51,966 nucleotides of DNA, taken from the NCBI GenBank assembly GCA_016716705.1, contig JADJVF010000026.1, positions 1-51,966 of the forward strand, written 5' to 3'. A program made the position numbers and the translations under genes. Below are positions 8,477 to 17,055 of the stretch, one piece after another. The notes under the pieces were generated by a model. The model saw only the letters and a program-made list of their open reading frames with translations. It was not told the DNA's origin and did no database searches. How positions within the stretch are numbered: position 1 is the first letter of the stretch; each line of letters begins with the position of its first letter. This DNA is from Holophagales bacterium. GTDB taxonomy: Bacteria; Acidobacteriota; Thermoanaerobaculia; UBA5066.

Positions 8477-10865
8477 TCACCTCTCCACCTGGAACTGCGA
8501 TGCGGTGAGGACGAGGTAGATCCCCGCCTGGACGCGGCGGAATTTCCCGCCGAGGACGTCCCCGGGTGGTGTCGGGTCGGTCGGGGCGATCGCATTCAGC
8601 GCCTGCGCGACCTGCGAGCGCATGGCCGCCGACATCGTGCCGTGCAGGAGCCGCCGGTCGAGCTCGTCGATCAACGGCGCCGGGTCGGGTGCGACCAGGC
8701 TCCCGGCGAGGGGAACGAGACTCGCGAATCCGAGAGAGACGCCGTTGGTATTCCCGTTCAGGTTGTTCGGGTCGGTGTTGGGTCGAAGGCAGGGGAGGGT
8801 GGCGACCGGGCAGCCGGAGGTGCTGTAGACGAGGGCGTTGACGAAGTTCGCCCGGCCGAGCGCCGTCGTCGCGGACAGGATGCCGAACTCCGGCCCGAGG
8901 AGCCCTCCCGCCCGGTGCCTCGAAGTCGGGCGGGAAGTAGCTGAAGACCGTCGCGGGGACGCAGCACGCTCTGTCCGAGCGGGGAGGTCCTGGGGTTCAG
9001 GTAGCCGTCGGCGTTCGCCGTCCCGTCCGCCGACCTGGCCCCGAGGGCGCGAAGCGAGGCGACGAGCCAGAGGGCAGGCTCCCGGAGCCGCCCGAACGAA
9101 GAGGCCTCGGGACCCGTCCCGCGGGCCTCCGGGTCCAGGAGGACCGCGCGAATCACGGCCTTCATGTCGCCCCGGACGCCCCGGCCGTTGTCGTCGAAGG
9201 CCGCGGTGACCCGCGCGACGTACCCCGGGCTCGGGTTCGACGTGACGAGCATCCGGATCAGCTGCCCGCCGATGAACGGCCCGACGTTCGGGTCCTGGGA
9301 GATGTTGTCGAGGGCGTCGTTCAGGTCCTGCGTTCCCGTCCGGCCCGCGGGAAGGGTCACGCCGCGCAGCAGCAGCTTCCCGGTCGTGTCGTGGTTCCCC
9401 GGGACGAGGACCATCGGGTCGATGTAGTTCGTGCTCCCGTCCGGATACTGCGGGGCGTAGGTCCATCCCGTGAACGCCTTCGAGAAGCCGTCCACGATGG
9501 CCTGGTCGTACGTGGGAATCGGCCCGTCGGAATCGCTCTGAACAGTACCGTCCGGGTTCCGCCGCATCGTCCCGATCGAGAAGAGCTGGAGGACCTCGCG
9601 GGGGTAGTTCTCGTTCGGACGGGTCCGGGTGCTCGTCACCATGTCGAGGTACCGGCCCATGGCGGTGTTGAGGGTGATCTCGCCGAGGAGGGTCCGGAAG
9701 TTGCCGAAGGCGTTCCGGTTCAGGACCCGCAGGTACGGCGTCAGCCGGCTCGGCATCGGGACGTCGTTTCCCGAGACGACGAAGATCTTGTGGAGCGCCC
9801 AGGCGACCTTCTGGCGAAGCTGGTCGTTGCCGTAGAGGGCGTTGGTGAAGAAGCGGTTCTGGACGGATAGGTCGTGTACTTGTCCCGATAGCAGACGGTG
9901 TTGTAGGTGCAGCCTTCGGGGGCGGACCCGGGCTCCGGCCCCAGGGGCGTGTAGCCGGTTTCCGCCGCGCGGAACTGCTCCTCGATCCACTCGGAGAGGC
10001 CCTGCGTCCGAACGGTTTCCGCCTCGCCGGGTGCGGCTCCGAACGAAGCCTGGTCGAGGAACCTCAGGACGTCCTGCGGCGTTGCCGTCACTTTCACCGT
10101 CAGCTCGTCGAAGCCCGAGCGGTCCGAGTCGCTGACGGTCAGGCGGAGCGTGTACGTCCCGGCGGCGGCGAAGGTCACGTTCGTGCCCAGGGCGGCCGGC
10201 GCGGAGAACGAGACCCCCGCCGGTCCGGTGGTGACGCTCCACGCCGCCGAGTACGCCGCGCCGACCGGCAGGGAGTCGTCGGAGAAGGTCCCCGACAGCG
10301 AGAGGCTGTCGGACGGCATCGACAGCGAGGCGTCGGGTCCCGCGAGGACGACCGGCGGCTTGTTGCCGGTGTCCTCCTCGAAATACCCGACGACGTCGAG
10401 GAGGATGTCGACCGTCGCCCCGGCCGGCAGGCCGCAGAACGCGGACACCTGGCCCGCCTCGCCTGTCGCCGCGATCGTGTTGTTGGCCCGCGTTCTCCCC
10501 GCGGAGAAGTTGACAGAGGAGGCCAGCGGCGTCGGCTCGCCTGCGGGATAGATCAGGACGGAGCCTGCGGCCGTCGGGTTCACGACCGTCACGTTCAACG
10601 CGACGGCGCGGGCGCTGTTCGGGACCCCGCAGAGGCCGGCGATCCCGAATTCGCGGACCTCGCCGCCCCCGAGCGCCGGACCTCCGTTCGGTCCGAGCCC
10701 GACTCGCGTGTCGACGGCCCGGCACGGCGTCACGGTGTAGAAGCCCGAGGCGACCGGAGTGACCAGCGCCGCGACAGGGAGGTCGTCGGCGGCAAGCGAA
10801 CCTGCGAGGAAAAGGGCCGCGGCGAATACACCTTTACCAGTACGCCGGTGTTTCAGGGGATTCAT
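8477..10865 (-). CDS. Exported DUF1800 protein with N-terminal Ig and VDTR modules, frameshifted
   Basis: Joined across three frame breaks, the gene encodes about 795 residues. Order: signal peptide (1-25); a module beginning FYTVTPCRAVDTRVG and ending ILLDVVGYFE (about 35-160), common in acidobacterial secreted proteins; a PKD/Ig-like domain (about 165-260) starting NKPPVVLAGPDAS; and a DUF1800 domain to the end, with WALHKIFVVSGND, ENYPREVLQLFSIG, GFSKAFTGW and LLGPEFGILS as landmarks. Breaks lie at about 9861-9870 (one base missing), 8955-8958 (one extra C on the coding strand) and 8903-8913 (one extra G on the coding strand). They restore a single frame of 2388 bases. It precedes DUF1501 by four bases. 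DUF1800 function is unknown. Confidence 0.85.
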
Positions 10866-11020
10866 GGAGCCTCCGAACCCTCTACGGGGGACGTCGCTTT
10901 GGCTTGATCCGCGAGCCGAGGGCCGTTCGGCTTCAGCGGAAAGGCTAGCACGGACCGTGGCACCGGATTCGGGTTCGGCGGGGTCGCCAGCGCGAAGCGG
11001 GTGTATCTTCCACGTCTTTC

Positions 11021-12367
11021 ATGCGGTTTCGCGTTCGAATCCCTTCCAGATTCGTGACCCTCGTCACGCTCGCCGTCCTCTTCGCAACGGCCCCGCTCTC
11101 CAGGGCTTTCGCCCAGGAAGGCCCCCGGCTCCTCGTCCACGCCGGCCGTCTCGTCGACGGTGTCTCGGCGGCGCCGCGCGAGATGGTGACGGTCATCGTC
11201 GAGGGAGAGCGGATCGCGGACGTCGTCGCCGGTTACCGCGTGCCGGCGCCGGGGGAGAAGGTCCTCGATCTCTCGGACGCGACGGTCCTCCCCGGCTTCA
11301 TCGACCTCCACGTCCACCTCGGAATGGAGATGTCGCCTTCGGCGTACCTCAACCAGTTCACGCAGAATCCGGCGGACCTCGCGCTTCGCGCCGCCTCCCA
11401 CGCCCGGACCACGCTCCGGGCGGGCTTCACGACGGTGAGGAACCTCGGCGATTCCTACAACACGACCATCTCGCTGCGCGACGCGATCCGCCAGGGGTGG
11501 GTCGAGGGGCCGCGGATCTTCACGGCGGGAAAGTCGATCGCGACGACCGGCGGCCACGCCGACCCGACGAACGGCTGGTGCGACCTGATCCAGGGGGACC
11601 CCGGCCCGAAGGACGGCGTCGCGAACGGGGCGGAGGAGATGGCAAAGGCCGTCCGCCAGCGCTACAAGGACCGGGCGGACCTGATCAAGATCACGGCCAC
11701 CGGCGGCGTCCTCTCCCTCGCCCGGAGCCCGAACGCCCCGCAGTTCACCCAGGACGAGGTCGACGCCGTCGTGAAGACGGCGCGCGACTACGACATTCCC
11801 GTCGCGGTCCACGCCCACGGCGCCGAGGGGATGAAGCGGGCGATCCGCGCCGGCGTCGATTCGATCGAGCACGGGACGCAGATGGACGACGAGGCGATCC
11901 AGCTCTTCAAGGAGAAGGGCGTCTGGTACGTCCCGACCCTCTCGGCCGGGATCTTCGTCGGCGAGAAGGCGAAGCTCCCGGGCTACTTCCCCGAGGTCGT
12001 CCGCCCGAAGGCCGCGCTGATCGGCGCTCAGATCCGCGCGACGGCGGCAAAGGCGGTGCAGGCGGGCATCCGGATCGCCTTCGGCACCGACGCGGGCGTC
12101 GGGCCGCACGGAGAGAACGGGAAAGAGTTCGGCTACCTCGTCGAGGCGGGGATGACGCCGATGCAGGCGATCCAGGCGGCGACATCGAGCGCGGCGAAGG
12201 TCCTGCGCGCGGAGAAGGACCTCGGCAGCGTCGAGAAGGGAAGGCTCGCCGACCTCGTCGCGTTTCGGAAGGACCCGCTCGCCGACGTGGGCGTTCTCGC
12301 GACGACGTTTGCCTTCGTGATGAAGGGGGGCGTCGTGGTGGCGGGGGCGACGGCGGGCGGGAGGTGA
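11021..12367 (+). CDS. Secreted amidohydrolase-family metalloenzyme
   Basis: The 448-residue protein has a signal peptide (about 1-31, ending FAQ) and an amidohydrolase TIM barrel. Metal ligands are clear: HVH (His97, His99), the probable carboxylated Lys223 in DLIKITATGG, His264 in VAVHAHG, His284 in SIEHGT, and Asp357 in GTDAG. The closest groups are imidazolonepropionase/Xaa-Pro dipeptidase (prolidase-like) and related exported amidohydrolases that cut C-N bonds in peptides or cyclic amides; substrate is unknown. It is divergent from DUF1800 across 155 bp. The next gene begins at or just after its stop, so the two are probably in one operon. Confidence 0.9.
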   Translation: MRFRVRIPSRFVTLVTLAVLFATAPLSRAFAQEGPRLLVHAGRLVDGVSAAPREMVTVIVEGERIADVVAGYRVPAPGEKVLDLSDATVLPGFIDLHVHLGMEMSPSAYLNQFTQNPADLALRAASHARTTLRAGFTTVRNLGDSYNTTISLRDAIRQGWVEGPRIFTAGKSIATTGGHADPTNGWCDLIQGDPGPKDGVANGAEEMAKAVRQRYKDRADLIKITATGGVLSLARSPNAPQFTQDEVDAVVKTARDYDIPVAVHAHGAEGMKRAIRAGVDSIEHGTQMDDEAIQLFKEKGVWYVPTLSAGIFVGEKAKLPGYFPEVVRPKAALIGAQIRATAAKAVQAGIRIAFGTDAGVGPHGENGKEFGYLVEAGMTPMQAIQAATSSAAKVLRAEKDLGSVEKGRLADLVAFRKDPLADVGVLATTFAFVMKGGVVVAGATAGGR

Positions 12368-12375
12368 GCGGGGCG

Positions 12376-13539
12376 ATGACGCTCGTTCCCCTTTCGCCCG
12401 TCGACCACGTCTTCACCGGCCGCGGCGCCTATCCCATCGAGTTCGTCTTCGCCTACAGCGGGACGATCGACGGCGGGCGACTGGAGGAGAGTCTCCGCCG
12501 GACGCTCGAGGCGTTTCCGCCGGTATCGAGCCGGCTCGTGCGGCTCTCCAGCACCTCGCTCGCCTTCGAGCCGTACGGGGGGGGCTGCACGTTCCGCGTG
12601 GCGGAGCTGGAGACGAGCTACGCGGAGACCGAACGCCGATCGGTCTTCCTGGACCCGGTCGACGGGCGCGAGGGCGAACCGCTCGGGCGGGTCCTCCTGA
12701 CCCGGACGCCCAACGGCTGCGTCCTCGGGGTCAGCCTTTCGCACGCCGTCGCCGACGGCTACAGCTACTTCTACTTCCTCTCGAGCTGGGCGCGCCTATT
12801 TCGGGGCGAACCGTTCCCGCCGCCGTCCCACGCGCGCGAAGCGCTGGTACCGCCGGTCGACGGGCCCGCGACGGCGCCCGGCCTCCTCGACGCGGGCGGG
12901 CTCTTCCGGGCCGGGCCCCGTCCCGAGGTCGACCGCGCGCACCTCCGAATCGACCGGCACGTCCTCTCCCGCGCCCAGCTCGTCGCGATGCACGAGGAGG
13001 CGCAGACCGGAAATCCGGTGCGCCTCTCGCACAACGACACGGCGGCCGCCTGGCTCTGGAAGAAGTGTCTCGTCGAGTGGGCCGACCCCGACCCGGCCCT
13101 CGACACGTACCTCAGCTGTCCGGTCGACTTCCGGCGGCTCCACCCGGCCGCCGGGCCGGCCTACTTCGGCAACGCGGTCGTCCTCGCGACGGCGTCGATC
13201 CCGCGAGGGGAGCTCGCCGACGCGCCGCTCGGCGACCTGGCGACGCGGGTGCGGCGCGCCGTCGACGCCGTCGACGAGGAGGCGGTGCGGCGCTCGCTCC
13301 TCGCCCTCGAGCGCCTGCGCCGCGCGGAGGGTCTGGGCGCGATGGAGGAGTGTCACGTCGTCCATCCGCGGCAGGGGCTCCTCCTGACGAACCTCTCGCG
13401 CCTCCCCGTCCCCGAGGTTGCGTTCGACGCTGGCCCGCCCGTCGCGTTCGACATCCTGACCCCGGGCGTCCGCGGTGCCGTCGCGCTCCCCGAGCCGGGG
13501 GGAGGGATCGATCTCCGCGTCTTCCTGCCGATCGCCTGA
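12376..13539 (+). CDS. BAHD-like acyltransferase (HxxxD)
   Basis: The 387-residue protein matches the plant/fungal BAHD transferase layout (PF02458). An N-terminal half opens LSPVDHVF and carries the catalytic HxxxD motif in SHAVADG (His123, Asp127). A second half has the conserved SHNDTAAAWLWKK helix and a segment FGNAVVLAT. The usual DFGWG structural motif near the C-terminus is degenerate here (VAFDAGPPVAFDIL). BAHD enzymes move acyl groups from CoA thioesters to alcohols or amines, so this could acylate a small molecule in the cytoplasm. A GTG at 12364 overlaps the amidohydrolase stop and is an alternative start; I used the ATG at 12376. Bacterial members are uncommon and of unknown role. 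Confidence 0.78.
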   Translation: MTLVPLSPVDHVFTGRGAYPIEFVFAYSGTIDGGRLEESLRRTLEAFPPVSSRLVRLSSTSLAFEPYGGGCTFRVAELETSYAETERRSVFLDPVDGREGEPLGRVLLTRTPNGCVLGVSLSHAVADGYSYFYFLSSWARLFRGEPFPPPSHAREALVPPVDGPATAPGLLDAGGLFRAGPRPEVDRAHLRIDRHVLSRAQLVAMHEEAQTGNPVRLSHNDTAAAWLWKKCLVEWADPDPALDTYLSCPVDFRRLHPAAGPAYFGNAVVLATASIPRGELADAPLGDLATRVRRAVDAVDEEAVRRSLLALERLRRAEGLGAMEECHVVHPRQGLLLTNLSRLPVPEVAFDAGPPVAFDILTPGVRGAVALPEPGGGIDLRVFLPIA

Positions 13540-13584
13540 GAGCCCGGGACCCGGGTCGAGGCCGTCGGGGTTCAGAATCGACCG

Positions 13585-14433
13585 ATGATCCACCGCCGCT
13601 TCACCCTTCAGAGCGCCCTGGGCCAGCCGATCCACGGGGACCTCCGACTCCCCGAAGAAGTCGGGTCGCACCCCGTCGTCGTCGTCTGCCACGGCTTCAA
13701 GGGCTTCAAGGACTGGGGCTTCCATCCGTGGCTCGGCGAGCGCCTCGCCGCCGCGGGCCTCGCGGCCGTTCACTTCAACTTCTCCAGAAACGGCGTTCGG
13801 GTGGCGGACGGCGACATCGAGGACCTCGACGCCTTCCGGAAGAACACGCTCTCCATCGAGCGCGACGACCTCGACACGGTCCTCGACGCCGTCCTCGCAG
13901 GGCGGCTCGATTCCTCGCTCGACCCGTCCCGGCTCGGCCTGATGGGCCACAGCCGCGGCGGCGGCATCGCCCTCCTCGGCGCGTCCGAGCGACCGGAGGT
14001 GAAGGCGCTCGCCACCTGGGCCGCGGTCTCGCACTTCGACCGGATCGCCGACGAGGCGACGCTCGCCGAGTGGCGGCGGACCGGCGTCTACGAGGTCGTC
14101 AACTCGCGGACGGGGCAGATCCTCCCGATGGGTCTCGACTTCCTCGACGACATCCTCGGGAATCGCTCACGCCTCGGCCTCCTCTCGGCCGCGCGGCGTT
14201 TCGCCTCTCCGTGGCTCGTCGTCCACGGCTCCGCAGACGAGACGGTCCCGTTCGCGGAAGCCGAGGAGCTCGTCGCGGCGTCCGGCGGGCGGGCCCGCCT
14301 CGCGGCCATCGACGGCGCCGGCCACACCTTCGGTGCCGTCCACCCGTTCTCCGGGCCGACGCCACACCTCGAGGCGGCGCTGGTCGCGACCCTCGATCAC
14401 TTCCGGGCCGTGCTGCAGGCCCCCCGGGCCTGA
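13585..14433 (+). CDS. Alpha/beta hydrolase (dienelactone hydrolase-like)
   Basis: The 282-residue cytoplasmic hydrolase shows the complete catalytic set: oxyanion segment VCHGFKGFKDW, nucleophile Ser123 in GHSRGG, Asp218 in GSADETV and His247 in GHTFG. The GFKGFKDWGFHPWL segment marks a subgroup of small bacterial serine hydrolases related to dienelactone hydrolase and acetyl-xylan esterase. No signal peptide is seen. It lies 45 bp after the BAHD gene on the same strand, so an acyltransferase and an esterase-type enzyme may be co-expressed, perhaps acting on the same ester. This is inference from order only. Confidence 0.85.
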   Translation: MIHRRFTLQSALGQPIHGDLRLPEEVGSHPVVVVCHGFKGFKDWGFHPWLGERLAAAGLAAVHFNFSRNGVRVADGDIEDLDAFRKNTLSIERDDLDTVLDAVLAGRLDSSLDPSRLGLMGHSRGGGIALLGASERPEVKALATWAAVSHFDRIADEATLAEWRRTGVYEVVNSRTGQILPMGLDFLDDILGNRSRLGLLSAARRFASPWLVVHGSADETVPFAEAEELVAASGGRARLAAIDGAGHTFGAVHPFSGPTPHLEAALVATLDHFRAVLQAPRA

Positions 14434-14518
14434 CGGCGGCGTTCATCGGACCGGAGGCCCCTCAGGCGCGAGGCGCCCTCACGGAGTGGAAGGACCTTGC
14501 GAAGCGGCCCGCCGCGAT

Positions 14519-15535
14519 CTACTGCAGCTCCGCCCGGATCGCCTCGAGATCGGGGTCGACCTTCGCCTGCGCGTCGAGCTTAGGGTTCAGCTTCAGGGCC
14601 CGGCGGGCCGCGGAGAGCGCTCCGGGCCTGTCGCCCGCGGCGAGCCTGATGACGGCGAGGTCGTAGACCACCTCGGGGAGCATCGCCGGCTGGGTCTCCG
14701 CGCGCGCCGTCGCCTCCTCCTGCCACTTCAGCGCCTCGACGAATCGCTTCTCCATGAAGGCCGTCCAGCCGCGATTCCAGAAGTCGTTGACGACGCCCAT
14801 CGCCACGAGGCGCGAGAGCTCGCGGAAGGGGTCGGCGTGGTCGTCCACGCGGACGTCGACGGCGCGGTCGGTGAAGCCGTTGTAGCCCCCCTTCGCGCGG
14901 CAGACGAGGAGGGCGGCCGACTGCCGCCCGCGGCTGTCCCCTCCGGCCGCGTCACCCGCGGCGAGAGCCGCCAGGAGCCGCTCGGCGAGCGGCTTTCCGG
15001 CGCTCGCGAGAAAGGACTTCTCCATCGCGACGACGACGGCCTCGCCCGTCAGGATGTTCCCCTGCACCGCGTAGTTCGGTCCGCGTCGGCCGCCCGCCCA
15101 GGAGTTGCACCCGGGACCGGAATAGGTGGCGGAGTCGCCCGAGGCCGTCACGAGGCCGACCTGCCGCCGGTCGCGCCCGTCGTCACCCCGGAGCAGGACC
15201 TTCAACGCCTCCTCCGCCGTGGCCCCGCGGGCGATCAGGTCGAGGCCGTTCGGCCCGAACGACGTGTTCGCCGAAGCCTGCGTCGCCACCGCCCCCACGC
15301 CCGCCTTCGCCCACGGAACGACCGTCCCGACGGCGAAGAAACGGCTCGCCACCGCCACACCGACCTCGCCGGTCGCCGGATCGGCCGCCGCGATGGAGAA
15401 GGTCGCCGGGTCGGGCGGCGCGGCGGGGAGCGTCCGGCTCGTGAGGGCGGCAAGCGAGAGGAGGATCGCGGACGCACGCGTGCTGAGCTCATCGGGAACC
15501 TCGTGCAGCGAGTCTAGCGGTGGTCGGGCTCGCAT
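14519..15535 (-). CDS. Secreted DUF1028 protein with C-terminal TPR-like tail
   Basis: The 338-residue protein has a possible signal peptide (about 1-40, ending LPAAPP) and a DUF1028 domain (about 42-240). DUF1028 landmarks are FSIAAADPATGEVGVAVAS, QASANTSFGPNGLDLI, SGPGCNSWAGGRRG and NYAVQGNILTGEAVV. The family has an Ntn-hydrolase-like fold and is reported near cyclic-peptide or amide-cleaving enzymes, but the activity is not established. The last 90 residues form a helical TPR-like region (EALKWQEEATARAE, LSAARRALKLNPKLDAQ), as in other fusions of this family. It is convergent with the hydrolase at 14433. Confidence 0.85.
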   Translation of the reverse strand: MRARPPLDSLHEVPDELSTRASAILLSLAALTSRTLPAAPPDPATFSIAAADPATGEVGVAVASRFFAVGTVVPWAKAGVGAVATQASANTSFGPNGLDLIARGATAEEALKVLLRGDDGRDRRQVGLVTASGDSATYSGPGCNSWAGGRRGPNYAVQGNILTGEAVVVAMEKSFLASAGKPLAERLLAALAAGDAAGGDSRGRQSAALLVCRAKGGYNGFTDRAVDVRVDDHADPFRELSRLVAMGVVNDFWNRGWTAFMEKRFVEALKWQEEATARAETQPAMLPEVVYDLAVIRLAAGDRPGALSAARRALKLNPKLDAQAKVDPDLEAIRAELQ

Positions 15536-15563
15536 TCCTCCTCCAAACCGTCATCGACGAGCC

Positions 15564-16166
15564 CTATCGGGGCTTCTCGAGCAGCGCACCGTGGCTGCGC
15601 CTGTGCAGAGGCTCTCCGGCCGGGCGGAAGCCCGCCCGCTCCGAGAGGGCCAGCTCCGCGTCGAGCGTCTCGCGGGAGACGTGCCCCTTCGGCTCGAGGA
15701 GGAGCAGCCGGCCTCCCGGGCGGAGGGCGTCGTACAGCTGCTCGAGGAACCGCTGGCGGTCGCGGACCTCGTGGAGGACGTGGATGACCACGGCGAGGTC
15801 GACGACTCCCGGCCGGGCCGCGAGCCCGAGGTCCCCGTCGGCGCAGGCGACGGCCTCGATCCGTTCCAGGAGCCCCGCGCGACGGGCGCGCCGGGTCAGG
15901 CCTTCGATCATCTTCGGCTGGAGATCGACGGCGACCACCCGGCCCGCCGGACCCGCCATCCGCGCGATCGGCAGCGTGAAGTAGCCCATCCCGCAGCCCG
16001 GCTCCAGGACGGTCATCCCCGGCCTCACGTGGTCGCCGAGGAGCGTCTCCGGCCGCTCGAAGAGACGGCGCAGGGGACAGCAGAGGAGGGGTCCGGCCCA
16101 GGCGGGGCAGACGTGGATACCGCCCGAGGGGGCGGGCTCCGTATGTGAGCTTTCGTTCGGTATCAT
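15564..16166 (-). CDS. Class I SAM-dependent methyltransferase
   Basis: This is a 200-residue Rossmann-fold methyltransferase. Motif I (VLEPGCGMGYFTL, SAM-binding), motif II (VVAVDLQPKMIEGL), an acidic ADGDLG segment and motif VI (LRPGGRLLLLEPKG) are all present. The N-terminus has extra cysteines (VCPAWAGPLLCCPLRR) that might bind metal. It resembles small UbiE/arsenite-type methyltransferases, but lacks a signature that fixes the substrate. It is divergent from the TetR regulator at 16224, and a perfect palindrome lies in the 57-bp space between them, which makes it the likely regulated target. Confidence 0.87.
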   Translation of the reverse strand: MIPNESSHTEPAPSGGIHVCPAWAGPLLCCPLRRLFERPETLLGDHVRPGMTVLEPGCGMGYFTLPIARMAGPAGRVVAVDLQPKMIEGLTRRARRAGLLERIEAVACADGDLGLAARPGVVDLAVVIHVLHEVRDRQRFLEQLYDALRPGGRLLLLEPKGHVSRETLDAELALSERAGFRPAGEPLHRRSHGALLEKPR

Positions 16167-16178
16167 GTCCTCAAGATA

Positions 16179-16192
16179 CGAGCGATCGCTCG
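16179..16192. promoter_or_regulatory. 14-bp perfect palindrome, probable TetR operator
   Basis: The sequence CGAGCGATCGCTCG is a perfect 14-bp palindrome in the short space between the divergent methyltransferase (start 16166) and TetR gene (start 16224). TetR-family regulators usually bind such palindromes beside their own gene and repress the neighbour. The placement suggests control of both genes; binding is not shown. Confidence 0.55.
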
Positions 16193-16223
16193 CTTCGTCG
16201 ACTCGCTTTCGAGAGGAGCCCTC

Positions 16224-16982
16224 GTGACCGACCCGACCCCGCCCCGGCCGGGATCTCGCGCGGGCCGGAAGCCCTCCGGCGCCGCCCGCCGCCGGACCAC
16301 CTCAACGGGTGCTCGCATTCGCGTGGAGGACGCGCCCCGCGTCCGGCTCCCCCGGAGGCTCGCCCCGCGGAAGAGCCCGACCCAGGACCGGGCCCGCGAG
16401 ACGGTGGAGGCGATCCTCGAGGCGGCGGTCGATCTCTTCTCCTCGCGGGGGTACGCGCGGACGAGCACGAACCACATCGCCCGGCGGGCGGGCGTGTCGG
16501 TCGGGTCGCTCTACCAGTACTTCCCGAACAAGGACGCCGTCCTGACGGCGCTCCTCGCGCGCCATCTCGCCGCCGTGGAATCGGCGATCGGCGCCTGCAT
16601 TCCCCTGCTCCGGGATCCCGCCGTTCCCCTCCGGGACGGGATCCGGCGCCTCCTCGAGCTGCTGCGCGAGGTGCACGAGGCCGATCCCCGCCTCTCTCGC
16701 GCCATCGAGCAGCAGGTCGGCCAGATGCCGGTGGTCCCCGAGGGGCTGGCCGGCTACAAGCGCAACCACGTCGCCACGCTGGCGGAGATCCTGTCGACCC
16801 GGCCCGACGTCCGCCCGGGCAATCACGCGCTGATGGCCGTACTCCTCGCCGCGGTCACCGAAACCGTCAGCGTCATCCTCGTCCACGCGACGCCGGACCG
16901 ATTCGGCCGGGACGAGACGCTCGACGAGGCCGTCGAGGCGCTCTGCCGCTATGTCGAGCGGCCGGCGGGCCGGGCGTCGTGA
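16224..16982 (+). CDS. TetR-family transcriptional regulator
   Basis: The 252-residue protein has the TetR DNA-binding domain at about residues 55-105 (AVDLFSSRGYARTSTN followed by the recognition helix RRAGVSVGSLYQYFPNKDAV). The C-terminal half is an all-helical ligand and dimer domain with no recognised ligand type. It has an unusual basic N-terminal extension of about 50 residues (RPGSRAGRKPSGAARRR). The start is GTG at 16224, behind GAGAGGAG. It lies divergent from a methyltransferase with a palindrome between the two, so it probably represses that gene and itself until it binds a small molecule. Confidence 0.88.
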   Translation: MTDPTPPRPGSRAGRKPSGAARRRTTSTGARIRVEDAPRVRLPRRLAPRKSPTQDRARETVEAILEAAVDLFSSRGYARTSTNHIARRAGVSVGSLYQYFPNKDAVLTALLARHLAAVESAIGACIPLLRDPAVPLRDGIRRLLELLREVHEADPRLSRAIEQQVGQMPVVPEGLAGYKRNHVATLAEILSTRPDVRPGNHALMAVLLAAVTETVSVILVHATPDRFGRDETLDEAVEALCRYVERPAGRAS

Positions 16983-17055
16983 CCCAATGAGCCGGGCGGA
17001 GCGCTGACCAGAGGCGCTTCGGTCGTATCCTCCCGGCCGAACAACGGGAGGGACG

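Noticed and set aside
10759..13539. A long N-terminal extension of the BAHD frame
   Set aside because: The first 535 codons are a shadow of the amidohydrolase; the real start is at 12364 or 12376.
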